Shown: piece by piece, positions 10,249 to 17,363 of the stretch
How the letters are laid out: each line of letters starts with the position of its first letter
Position numbering within the stretch: the stretch's first letter is position 1
DNA from: JBEVJK01 sp040510195
Lineage (GTDB): Bacteria > Pseudomonadota > Alphaproteobacteria > Rhizobiales > Rhizobiaceae
Assembly (NCBI GenBank): GCA_040510195.1
Contig: JBEVJK010000115.1
Coordinates: forward strand, 1 to 64,000
DNA: 64,000 nt
Direction: 5' to 3'
The notes under the pieces: model-generated
Told to the model about the DNA's origin: nothing
The model's database searches: none
Seen by the model: the letters and a program-made list of their open reading frames with translations, nothing else
Translations under genes and position numbers: made by a program

Positions 10249-11289
10249 CTATTCGCCTTCCTGGAACAGGGTGATCTGCAGCTGCGAGAGGTCGCGCGGC
10301 GGTTCCAGCCCGAGATGGCGCCAGGCGTTCGCCGTCAGCACCCGGCCGCGAGGCGTGCGCTGTAGGAAGCCTTGCTGGATCAGGTAGGGCTCGATGATGT
10401 CCTCGATGGCGTCGCGCGGCTCCGACAGGCCCGCAGCGATGGTCTCCACGCCGACCGGCCCGCCGCCGAAACTCTCGGCGATCATGGTCAGGTAGCGGCG
10501 GTCGAGCTGGTCGAGCCCCAGTGCGTCGACTTCCAGGCGGGACAGCGCCTCGTCGGCGATGCGGCGCGACACCTCGCCGGCCCCCGCCACCGCCGCGAAA
10601 TCGCGCACCCGCCTGAGCAGCCGCCCGGCGATGCGCGGCGTGCCGCGTGCCCGCCGCGCGATCTCCAGCGCGCCTTCGTCGCTGAGCGGCATGCCAAGGA
10701 TGCGGGCGCCGCGGCGCACGATCTGCTCCAGCTCCGCGACGCTGTAGAAATTGAGCCGCACGGGAATGCCGAACCGGTCGCGCAGCGGATTGGTGATCAG
10801 GCCGAGCCGCGTCGTTGCCGCCACCAGCGTGAACTTGGCGAGGTCGATCTTCACCGAGCGCGCCGCCGGTCCCTCCCCGATGATCAGGTCGAGCTGGTAG
10901 TCCTCCATGGCCGGATAGAGGATCTCCTCGACGGCCGGGTTCAGCCGGTGGATCTCGTCGATGAAGAGCACGTCGCGCTCCTCGAGATTGGTGAGCAGCG
11001 CGGCCAGGTCGCCCGCCTTGGCGATGACCGGGCCGGAGGTGGAGCGGAAGTTCACCCCCAGCTCGCGCGCCATGATCTGCGCCAGCGTCGTCTTGCCGAG
11101 CCCCGGGGGGCCCACGAAGAGGACGTGGTCGAGGGCCTCGCCCCTTTGCTTGGCAGCCTCGACGAACACCTTGAGATTGGCCCGCGCCGCCGCCTGCCCG
11201 ACGAACTCGTCGAGCGATTGCGGCCGGAGCGTCCCGTCGGCATCCTCGCCGCGCTGCTCGCCGGAGATGAGCCGCGGCGCAAGGCTCAT
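10249..11289 (-). CDS. ruvB: Holliday junction branch migration ATPase RuvB
   Basis: AAA+ motor that, with RuvA, drives branch migration of Holliday junctions. The 346 residues show RPQSLDEFVGQ at the N-terminus, Walker A GPPGLGKTT, Walker B LFIDEIH, the sensor region ATTRLG, and a C-terminal winged helix ending in TPRGR. The ATG start overlaps the stop of the upstream PIN-domain gene in an ATGA tetranucleotide. GGAG lies about 8 bases upstream, inside that gene. In most relatives ruvB directly follows ruvA; here two small genes intervene. Confidence 0.97.
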   Translation of the reverse strand: MSLAPRLISGEQRGEDADGTLRPQSLDEFVGQAAARANLKVFVEAAKQRGEALDHVLFVGPPGLGKTTLAQIMARELGVNFRSTSGPVIAKAGDLAALLTNLEERDVLFIDEIHRLNPAVEEILYPAMEDYQLDLIIGEGPAARSVKIDLAKFTLVAATTRLGLITNPLRDRFGIPVRLNFYSVAELEQIVRRGARILGMPLSDEGALEIARRARGTPRIAGRLLRRVRDFAAVAGAGEVSRRIADEALSRLEVDALGLDQLDRRYLTMIAESFGGGPVGVETIAAGLSEPRDAIEDIIEPYLIQQGFLQRTPRGRVLTANAWRHLGLEPPRDLSQLQITLFQEGE

Positions 11290-11684
11290 GGGATGAGCTC
11301 CATGCCTTGCACGGCCGTCGCCGCTCGACGATCGAACGTCACCGTATGGCTGCACCCCGCTTCGGCGGCCGACCAGGCGACCAGACAGTCCGTCAGTTCG
11401 ACCTGCTTGCTGCCGGGCGTGTCGAGCAGCTCGCCGAGCCTTTCGGCGTGCTCGAGTCGAATATCGTTGCTGGAGAGCATGCCGCGCAGGGCCAGCTCCA
11501 CGACCTCTGGCGGGTACATCATCCGCTTGCGCAGGAGCCACAGCGCTTTCGCGAGCACGATGGCGCTGACATAGGCCGGGTCTCGGGCGTTTCGTTCGGC
11601 GAAGAACGCCCGAGCCCGTGCATTCTGGTCGGCATCGTCCTGGGTCAGGAGCCTGACCAGGACGTTGGTGTCCACGCCGATCAT
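11286..11684 (-). CDS. PIN-domain VapC-like protein, probably catalytically impaired
   Basis: 132-residue PIN-domain protein of the VapC toxin type; active members are Mg-dependent RNases neutralised by a partner antitoxin. Acidic residues visible at family positions are D5 (GVDTN), D99 (LTDC) and D118 (TFDRR). The second conserved acid, normally Glu in a VLxExxWxL block, is Lys46 here (IVLAKALWLL), which should weaken or abolish nuclease activity. Its ATG overlaps the antitoxin stop (ATGA) and its own stop overlaps the ruvB start (ATGA). A start six codons earlier is possible but lacks the overlap logic. It lies within the ruv operon. Confidence 0.85.
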   Translation of the reverse strand: MIGVDTNVLVRLLTQDDADQNARARAFFAERNARDPAYVSAIVLAKALWLLRKRMMYPPEVVELALRGMLSSNDIRLEHAERLGELLDTPGSKQVELTDCLVAWSAAEAGCSHTVTFDRRAATAVQGMELIP

Positions 11685-11965
11685 CGAGAACCTTCGTGCC
11701 ATTGCCGTCTGATGCGCTCGTCGTCATCCGCGACGGCCTGCTTCACCGCATCGTCCATGTCTTCGATCGTCAGCCGCTCCCCGCCCGGAGGCGGCCCCAG
11801 CATCCCGAACAAGTCGGATATACGGCCAGTTCGCGGCCTCAGCCAGGTCCGGCCACCCTCCTCGACGAACTCGACCGTATCACCCGGCCCCAGGTTGAAC
11901 CGCACGCGCACTTCCTTGGGGATGGTGATCTGGCCCTTCGACGTCAATGTCGCCCGTGCACCCAT
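11681..11965 (-). CDS. AbrB/MazE-type antitoxin (VapB-like)
   Basis: 94-residue partner of the downstream PIN protein. The N-terminal swapped-hairpin DNA-binding domain is plain (LTSKGQITIPKEVR, residues 7-20, then LGPGDTVEF). The acidic C-terminal tail from about 65 would wrap the toxin. A strong GAGGAGAAAGGA precedes the chosen ATG; a TTG-initiated extension of 15 codons is open but unnecessary. Such antitoxins usually autorepress their operon by binding an upstream palindrome. Here the gene sits 70 bases after ruvA on the same strand, so it may be read through from ruvC-ruvA as well as from its own promoter. Confidence 0.85.
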   Translation of the reverse strand: MGARATLTSKGQITIPKEVRVRFNLGPGDTVEFVEEGGRTWLRPRTGRISDLFGMLGPPPGGERLTIEDMDDAVKQAVADDDERIRRQWHEGSR

Positions 11966-12029
11966 TCCTTTCTCCTCAATCCTTACATCAGACAATAGTA
12001 AGGCCAACAAAAAATCAAGGTGAAGCTAG

Positions 12030-12038
12030 ACCTCCTTA
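12030..12038 (-). promoter_or_regulatory. Orphaned ideal Shine-Dalgarno at the ruvA stop
   Basis: The minus strand reads TAAGGAGGT, a perfect complement of the 16S rRNA 3' end, and the TAA is the ruvA stop codon itself. No ATG or GTG lies at normal spacing downstream; the antitoxin start is about 65 bases away and has its own SD. This is what would remain if ruvB had once started here before the two small genes entered. Confidence 0.6.
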
Positions 12039-12656
12039 CCTCGCCAGCTCCTTTAGCCCCAGCCGGATGAGCTTGGCCGAGTCGGCGCCTTCGCCGGCCG
12101 CTTTCATGGCGGCTGCCACCGCATTGGCCGCGATGTCGCGCGAATAGCCGAGATTGGTCAGCGCCGATACGGCGTCGGCGACCGGAACTGGCGCGGCGCC
12201 CTCGCCGAGGGCCTGCTTCAGGCCGATCGTGCCCGTTGCCGGGCCGGCAAAGGCCGGAGCCTTGTTCTTCAGCTCGGTGACGATCCGCTCCGCCACCTTC
12301 TTGCCGACACCCGGGGCCCGCGACACGGTGGCGATGTCGCGCAGCGCGATTGCATTGGCAAGGTCAGGCGGCGACAGCGTCGACAGCACCGCCAGCGCCA
12401 CCTTGGCGCCAACGCCCTGGACGTTGTTCACCAGCAGACGGAACCACTCGCGCTCGAGCGCCGACTGGAAGCCGTAGAGGCGGATCATGTCCTCGCGCAC
12501 ATAGGTCTCGATGAACAGCGCCACCGCCTCGCCCGCGCCGGGCAGGCCGGCCAGCGTCCGCGACGAGCAATAGGCCACGTAGCCCACCCCGTGGACGTCG
12601 ACGATCACGCTGTCCTCGTCGACCTCCTCGACGACGCCCTTCAGCTTGCCGATCAT
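12036..12656 (-). CDS. ruvA: Holliday junction DNA helicase subunit RuvA
   Basis: Tetrameric protein that binds four-way junctions and loads RuvB. In 206 residues the N-terminal OB fold is recognisable (MIGKLKGVVEEV, VHGVGYVAY, the acidic-pin region). Two helix-hairpin-helix motifs follow (NNVQGVGAKVALAVLS and APGVGKKVAERI). The C-terminal RuvB-binding three-helix domain contains SALTNLGYS. It lies 99 bases downstream of ruvC on the same strand. Confidence 0.97.
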   Translation of the reverse strand: MIGKLKGVVEEVDEDSVIVDVHGVGYVAYCSSRTLAGLPGAGEAVALFIETYVREDMIRLYGFQSALEREWFRLLVNNVQGVGAKVALAVLSTLSPPDLANAIALRDIATVSRAPGVGKKVAERIVTELKNKAPAFAGPATGTIGLKQALGEGAAPVPVADAVSALTNLGYSRDIAANAVAAAMKAAGEGADSAKLIRLGLKELAR

Positions 12657-12755
12657 GCCGCCACCCTGTCCCCACCTTGCGCGTACCGCCGCCCGGCGCG
12701 CGCGTTCCAGCCTTCCTCTACCAAACGGAACAAGTCAAGAACGAAGTCGCGCTTA

Positions 12756-13271
12756 TCAACCGCTGGCAAGCAAAGCCAGGCGGCGCGCCGTGCTCTGGCG
12801 GTGGTGGGCATGGCAGATCGCGATGGCCAGGGCATCGGCGGCATCGTCGCTCTCGACGGTCGCTTTGGGCAGCAGCACCTTGACCATGAGATGGATCTGC
12901 CGCTTGTCGCCATGGCCGACGCCGATCACCGCCTTCTTGACCGCGTTCGGCGCGTACTCGGCCACGCTGAGACCTGCGCGCGCCGGCACCAGCATGGCGA
13001 TGCCGCGCGCCTGGCCGAGCTTGAGGGTCGCAGCGGCATCCTTGTTGACGAATGTCTGCTCCACGGCCGCCTCCTGCGGCGCGTGCTCGGCCAGGATCGC
13101 ATGGAGCCCGTCGAAGATCTCGCAAAGCCGCGCCGCGAGCGTTCCCTTGTCGTCCGAGCGCACAGTCCCGGCGGCCACGAAGCTCAGCGCGTTGCCGCGG
13201 CTCTCGACGACGCCCCAGCCGGTCCGCCGCAAGCCCGGATCGATGCCGATGATGCGAATCGCCTGCTGCAT
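12756..13271 (-). CDS. ruvC: Crossover junction endodeoxyribonuclease RuvC
   Basis: Resolvase that cuts Holliday junctions symmetrically. In 171 residues the RNase H-like fold is marked by IIGIDPGLRRTGWG (first catalytic Asp), AAVEQTFVNKDAAATLKLGQARG (catalytic Glu region) and the C-terminal DDAADALAIAICHAHH block, which carries the last two acidic residues. It is the first gene of the ruv cluster; rcdA follows 49 bases further right on the same strand, so ruvC may be cotranscribed with it. Confidence 0.97.
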   Translation of the reverse strand: MQQAIRIIGIDPGLRRTGWGVVESRGNALSFVAAGTVRSDDKGTLAARLCEIFDGLHAILAEHAPQEAAVEQTFVNKDAAATLKLGQARGIAMLVPARAGLSVAEYAPNAVKKAVIGVGHGDKRQIHLMVKVLLPKATVESDDAADALAIAICHAHHRQSTARRLALLASG

Positions 13272-13320
13272 GGCGGCACTCTAGCGCCGCGCCGCCTGCT
13301 TCCGGAAGTGGCGAAGCACG

Positions 13321-13845
13321 TCAGTTGCGGGCGAACGCCGTGTTGAGCAGCAGGATCTGATCGGACACCGGGTTGCTCCGCCGCGACGAGGCCGCTGCCG
13401 AGAAGGGCATTCCCCCATAGATCTGCTCGTCCATGCGCCGGACGACGCCTTGCAGGGTCAGCGATCGGCCGACCAGCTCGCGAAAGGCCTCGGGCAGTTC
13501 GAGCCAGGCGGCCGCATTGTCGCGCGCCGAGCTGGTGTCGAGCCTGACCTTCGCCTTCTCGGACGCCACCTGGTCGCGGGTCATCTCGCCCGAATTGGCG
13601 GCGCGCTGCAGGAGCAGCCAGGAGGCCACCTGCATCAGGCGCGTCGTCAGCCGCATGGATTCGGCCGCATAGAGCGTCGCGGCATGGCGCGACAGCGTCT
13701 TGGCCTCGGCGCGGCCCTCGCCGTCGAGATACTCCGCCGCCTGTTCGACCAGGCGCATTCCTTCATTGTATAGCGGCTTGAACGAAGCGGAGAATACCCG
13801 GCGTTCGGCCAGCATGATGGTATTCGCGGACTCGGCCTCGGTCAT
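13321..13845 (-). CDS. rcdA: DUF1465 protein, RcdA-like regulator of CtrA degradation
   Basis: 174-residue helical protein of the DUF1465 family, whose Caulobacter member RcdA is an adaptor in the ClpXP-dependent turnover of the cell-cycle regulator CtrA. Family features are the MRLTTRLMQVASWLLLQRA core, MTRDQVASEKAKVRL, and a short disordered tail after YGGMPFS. I chose the ATG preceded by AGGGG about 9 bases away, not an upstream in-frame ATG at 13956. A perfect CtrA box lies about 130 bases upstream. Its role as a ClpXP adaptor here is inferred from homology. Confidence 0.85.
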   Translation of the reverse strand: MTEAESANTIMLAERRVFSASFKPLYNEGMRLVEQAAEYLDGEGRAEAKTLSRHAATLYAAESMRLTTRLMQVASWLLLQRAANSGEMTRDQVASEKAKVRLDTSSARDNAAAWLELPEAFRELVGRSLTLQGVVRRMDEQIYGGMPFSAAASSRRSNPVSDQILLLNTAFARN

Positions 13846-13974
13846 GGAAAGACGCCCCTGCACTTCTCGTACTGATTCTGCCCGCCGGCTGGAGAATTGT
13901 TCTTGGGAACCCCGCACCCGCAAACGCCGGAGCCCAGAAAATGCTCCGATGTGCACCGCAAGGCAAGTCTATGT

Positions 13975-13989
13975 TTAACGAAGGGTTAA
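13975..13989 (-). promoter_or_regulatory. Perfect CtrA box upstream of rcdA
   Basis: TTAA-N7-TTAA (minus strand TTAACCCTTCGTTAA) matches the full CtrA consensus. It lies 130 bases before the rcdA start codon, in otherwise gene-free DNA. In Caulobacter rcdA is transcribed under CtrA control, so this fits a feedback loop between CtrA and its degradation adaptor. Confidence 0.75.
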
Positions 13990-14019
13990 TGCGAAAGGGC
14001 GCCTTGACGGGCGACCAGG

Positions 14020-14047
14020 AAAAAAAAGAGCCGCTGGTTGGCGGCTC
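14020..14047 (-). terminator. Intrinsic terminator
   Basis: A 7-bp GC-rich stem (GAGCCGC/GCGGCTC) with a 6-base loop is followed on the minus strand by eight T residues. It ends either the acyl-CoA ligase transcript (stop 212 bases upstream) or the candidate small RNA, and insulates rcdA from upstream transcription. Confidence 0.85.
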
Positions 14048-14115
14048 TCGGGAGTTAAACAGGGAGGCGTCAAACGGAGTGGCTCCAACCACTCGGTATG
14101 AATCCAGATCACTGG
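14020..14115 (-). ncRNA. Candidate trans-acting small RNA with CCUCCC anti-SD motif
   Basis: Read on the minus strand, this segment has a hairpin (GAGTGG/CCACTC, 14077-14094), then a single-stranded stretch containing GCCTCCCTG, then a classical terminator with eight T residues. A possible first hairpin (ATCCAG/CTGGAT) lies at 14102-14117. The layout recalls the suhB/mmgR (alpha-r8) family of rhizobial sRNAs, in which an unpaired CCUCCC segment lies between two stem-loops. An alternative is that it is only the 3' UTR of the acyl-CoA ligase gene. A perfect CtrA box sits 27 bases upstream of the proposed 5' end. Confidence 0.5.
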
Positions 14116-14141
14116 ATGAACACAGTAAACACCCGTAAAGC

Positions 14142-14156
14142 TTAATGAAGGGTTAA
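14142..14156 (-). promoter_or_regulatory. Second perfect CtrA box, upstream of the candidate sRNA
   Basis: TTAA-N7-TTAA (minus strand TTAACCCTTCATTAA). It differs from the rcdA box at one spacer base only. If it overlaps a -35 region, as CtrA boxes often do, transcription leftward would begin near 14110, the proposed sRNA 5' end. Confidence 0.65.
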
Positions 14157-14258
14157 CCCCCATCACAATCTTTGCCTCAACATCGAGACGACTGACCTGA
14201 AACGGCACAGCTTCGGATGTGACAACCGTTGATTTTGCACGTTTTTTGACCGCGGACG

Positions 14259-15905
14259 CTAGTCCTTGAGTTCCTGGACCATTTCGCGCAGTCGAAATTT
14301 CTGGATCTTGCCGGTCGAGGTCTTCGGTATCTCTGCGAAAACCACGCCCTTGGGGCACTTGAACCGCGCCAGCAACTGGCGGCAATGCTCGATCAGCTCC
14401 GCCTCGGTCGCGCTGCGGCCGGGCTTCAGCTCCACAAAGGCCATCGGCGTCTCGCCCCACCTCTCGTCCGGCTTGGCGACCACGCCGCAGAAGGCGACCG
14501 CCGGATGCTTGTAGAGCGCGTCCTCCACCTCGATCGAGGAGATGTTCTCCCCACCCGAGATGATGATGTCCTTCGAGCGGTCCTTGAGCTGAAGATAGCC
14601 GTCGGGATGCATGACGCCGAGATCGCCCGAATGGAACCAGCCGCCGGCGAAGGCTTCCTCGGTGGCAGCGCGATTCTTCAGATAGCCCTTCATCACGATG
14701 TTGCCGCGAAACATCACCTCGCCGATCGTCTCGCCATCGGCGGGCGTCGGCTGCATCGTCTGCGGATCGAGCACCGAAAGACCCTCCAGCGCCGCGTAGC
14801 GGACCCCCTGGCGCGCCTTCTTCGACGCTCGCCCGGCCTTGTCCAGGGCATCCCAGTCGTCGTGCCATTCGTTGACGACGGCCGGGCCGTAGGTCTCCGT
14901 CAGCCCGTAGAGATGGGTTACGGCAAAGCCCGCATCGGCCATTCCCGTAAGCACCGCCTCGGGCGGCGGCGCCGCAGCCGTGTTGAAGGTGACGGTCTGC
15001 GGAAAGCTCCGCTTCTCGTCCTCCTTGGCGTTGATGAGCGTCGCCATGACGATCGGCGCCCCGCAAAGATGGGTGACGCGATGCTCGGCGATGGCGTCGT
15101 ATATTGCCTTTGCCCGCACCCAGCGCAGGCAGACATGGGTGCCGGCCTGCAGCGCCAGCGTCCACGGGAAGCACCAGCCGTTGCAATGGAACATCGGCAG
15201 GGTCCACAGATAGACCGCATGCTTTGCCATGCTGGCATGGATGGTGTTCGCATAGGCCATGAGGGCGGCGCCGCGATGGTGGTAGACGACGCCCTTGGGG
15301 TTGCCGGTGGTCCCGGACGTATAGTTGAGCGATAGCGCATCCCACTCGTCGTCCGGCATCGACCAGGCGAAATCGGCATCGCCCTCGGCCAGCAACGCCT
15401 CGTAGTCGACGGTGCCGATGCGCTCGCCCTTGGGATAGGGCGCGTCGTCGCCATACTCCGGATCGTCGAAGTCGATGACCAGCGGCTTCACGGCCGCGCC
15501 GGCCAGCGCCTCCTTGACGACGCCCGAGAACTCGCGGTCGACGATGACCACCTTGCTCTCGGCATGGTCCAGCTGGAAGGCGATCACCGCGGCGTCGAGG
15601 CGCGTGTTCAGCGAATGCAGCACCGCCTTGACCATCGGCACTCCGAAATGGGCCTCCAGCATGGGCGGCGTGTTGGACAGCATCACCGTCACCGTGTCGC
15701 CTTTGCCGATGCCGCGGCGGGCGAGCGCCGAGGCGAGCCGCAGCGACCTCTGCCAGAATGTGCGGTAGTCGATGTGCTGCCGGCCATGCACGATCGCCAG
15801 ATGGTCCGGATAGGTCTTCGCCGCGCGTTCGAGCAGGGTGATCGGCGTGAGCGGCTGATGATTGGCGACGGTCTGCTCGAGACCGCTGTCATAGATGCTC
15901 GGCAA
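14259..15905 (-). CDS. AMP-forming acyl-CoA ligase (fatty-acyl-CoA synthetase family)
   Basis: Adenylate-forming ligase that activates a carboxylic acid with ATP and CoA. In 548 residues the AMP-binding P-loop YTSGTTGNPKG is at 195-205. The LYGLTETYG block lies near 325, GWFHSGDLG near 422, RSKDIIISGGENISS near 440, and the C-terminal catalytic Lys lies in TSTGKIQKF. The sequence resembles the subgroup that includes medium-chain and methylmercaptopropionyl-CoA ligases (DmdB-like), but the substrate cannot be decided. It appears monocistronic, with a terminator about 210 bases downstream. Confidence 0.9.
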   Translation of the reverse strand: MPSIYDSGLEQTVANHQPLTPITLLERAAKTYPDHLAIVHGRQHIDYRTFWQRSLRLASALARRGIGKGDTVTVMLSNTPPMLEAHFGVPMVKAVLHSLNTRLDAAVIAFQLDHAESKVVIVDREFSGVVKEALAGAAVKPLVIDFDDPEYGDDAPYPKGERIGTVDYEALLAEGDADFAWSMPDDEWDALSLNYTSGTTGNPKGVVYHHRGAALMAYANTIHASMAKHAVYLWTLPMFHCNGWCFPWTLALQAGTHVCLRWVRAKAIYDAIAEHRVTHLCGAPIVMATLINAKEDEKRSFPQTVTFNTAAAPPPEAVLTGMADAGFAVTHLYGLTETYGPAVVNEWHDDWDALDKAGRASKKARQGVRYAALEGLSVLDPQTMQPTPADGETIGEVMFRGNIVMKGYLKNRAATEEAFAGGWFHSGDLGVMHPDGYLQLKDRSKDIIISGGENISSIEVEDALYKHPAVAFCGVVAKPDERWGETPMAFVELKPGRSATEAELIEHCRQLLARFKCPKGVVFAEIPKTSTGKIQKFRLREMVQELKD

Positions 15906-15978
15906 GGCCTGCTCCCTTTCGACTGGCGCGGCGGATACTAGCCGCGCCGATCGAAGGCGTCATCTGGCTTGTTGGGCC

Positions 15979-17133
15979 TCAGCCGGGCGCTGGCAGCGCG
16001 GCGCTCGGCCTCGGGCTCGTCACCGCCTTGGGCTTGCCGCCCCAGCCGATGCGCGGCAGCCAGTCCAGATAGTAGGCGAAGGCGAACTGCAGCGCGATGC
16101 CGCTGGCGATCAGCGCCGCGTCGTAGGACACCCCGCCGGGGTGCACCACCTTCATCACCTGCGCGACCATCGCCAGCAAGGTGCCGGCGACGAACACCGG
16201 CAGCGAATGCTTGCCGAGCACCGCGAGCGGGTTGTCGGGCCGGGTGCGCGCCAGGTTGGAAAGCCATGGCACGCTCACCACAAGATAGGCGATCGCGAGG
16301 ATATGGAGCAGGCGCGAGGCGGACAGGAACGTCTTGTCGAACCCGGTCACCACCGTGGGCAGGCCCGATGCGGTCTCGATGCCCCAAAGCGGAATGCGAA
16401 CCCACAACAGCGCACCGACCAGATAGAAGACCGCGCCGGCGGCCATCACGCGGTTCGGCCGGATCTCGCCGCCGCGCCGCACATGCATCATCCCCGCCAT
16501 CCCGATGACGAACAGGAACTGCCAGGAGAGCGGATTGAGGAACCAGACCCCTTCGCCGGGAAAGTTGTGCGGCGCGATCTGCAGCACGCCGGCGCCAAGC
16601 CAGACCGCGCCGGAGACGATCACCATCAACCTCAGGCTGACGCTGCCGATCAGCAGGAAGAAGGGCATCGTCATCAACACGACCGCATACATCGACAGGA
16701 TGTTGTTGTAGCCGACCTGATGCCCGAGCGTGGCGATGCCCACCAGCGCCTCCGGCGTGTCGTTGATGATCAGCTCGATGTTGATCAGCTTGAGCAGGTC
16801 GGGCCGCGCGAAGGCCAGCGCCGCAGCCGAGAAGATGGCGAGCGTCGCCACCGTGGTCAGGATGTGGGTGATGTAGAGGACGCCGGCCCGCCGCCATGCC
16901 TTGAGCGTCATCAGGAGCCGGTTCCCCGGCTCGAACTTGCCGCCATAGGCCAGCCCGAAGGCGATGCCTGAGATCAGCACGAAGGCTTCCGCGGAGTCCG
17001 AGAACCCGAGATTCTTGTGGGTGAGGTGCTCGAACAGCGTCCCCGGCACGTGGTTGACGAAGATCGTCAGGAGGGCGAGGGCGCGAAAAACGTCGATGCG
17101 GGTATCCCGCTGCGAGGAATGTTGGGCTGCCAT
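15979..17133 (-). CDS. OpgC-domain membrane acyltransferase
   Basis: 384-residue polytopic inner-membrane protein of the OpgC family; the named member succinylates osmoregulated periplasmic glucans. The N-terminus has the family start TRIDVFRALALLTIFVNHVPG, with the first helix bearing the conserved Asp/His region. About ten hydrophobic segments follow, ending near residue 365 before a short Pro/Ala tail. It is on the same strand as the acyl-CoA ligase but separated by 73 bases, and divergent from the ThiE-like gene. In related genomes such proteins also act on other polysaccharides, so the glucan assignment is an inference. Confidence 0.87.
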   Translation of the reverse strand: MAAQHSSQRDTRIDVFRALALLTIFVNHVPGTLFEHLTHKNLGFSDSAEAFVLISGIAFGLAYGGKFEPGNRLLMTLKAWRRAGVLYITHILTTVATLAIFSAAALAFARPDLLKLINIELIINDTPEALVGIATLGHQVGYNNILSMYAVVLMTMPFFLLIGSVSLRLMVIVSGAVWLGAGVLQIAPHNFPGEGVWFLNPLSWQFLFVIGMAGMMHVRRGGEIRPNRVMAAGAVFYLVGALLWVRIPLWGIETASGLPTVVTGFDKTFLSASRLLHILAIAYLVVSVPWLSNLARTRPDNPLAVLGKHSLPVFVAGTLLAMVAQVMKVVHPGGVSYDAALIASGIALQFAFAYYLDWLPRIGWGGKPKAVTSPRPSAALPAPG

Positions 17134-17363
17134 TGATATCGGTCGCGAATCCGTCTCATCGAAAGGTCAGCGCTTAACGCACGAACGCCCGCGGAATGAT
17201 GACAGCCAGATGAAAAGTGGGTCACGATTTGTTCAAGCGAAAAACATTGGACGCTCGGTCCCAGAGCAGCTTGGGCGCCTTGCCCCTTCTCAACCGCAGC
17301 CGCCTGTTCTATGTCGCGTCGGCGGCTGCCAGCGCAGCTGTCGCCTGCCACGGGACGAGGAAA

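Noticed and set aside
13975..14175. Short protein encoded across the candidate sRNA (ATG near 14175, minus strand)
   Set aside because: The frame would translate the terminator hairpin and U tract, and no Shine-Dalgarno precedes it. An RNA gene explains the structure better.
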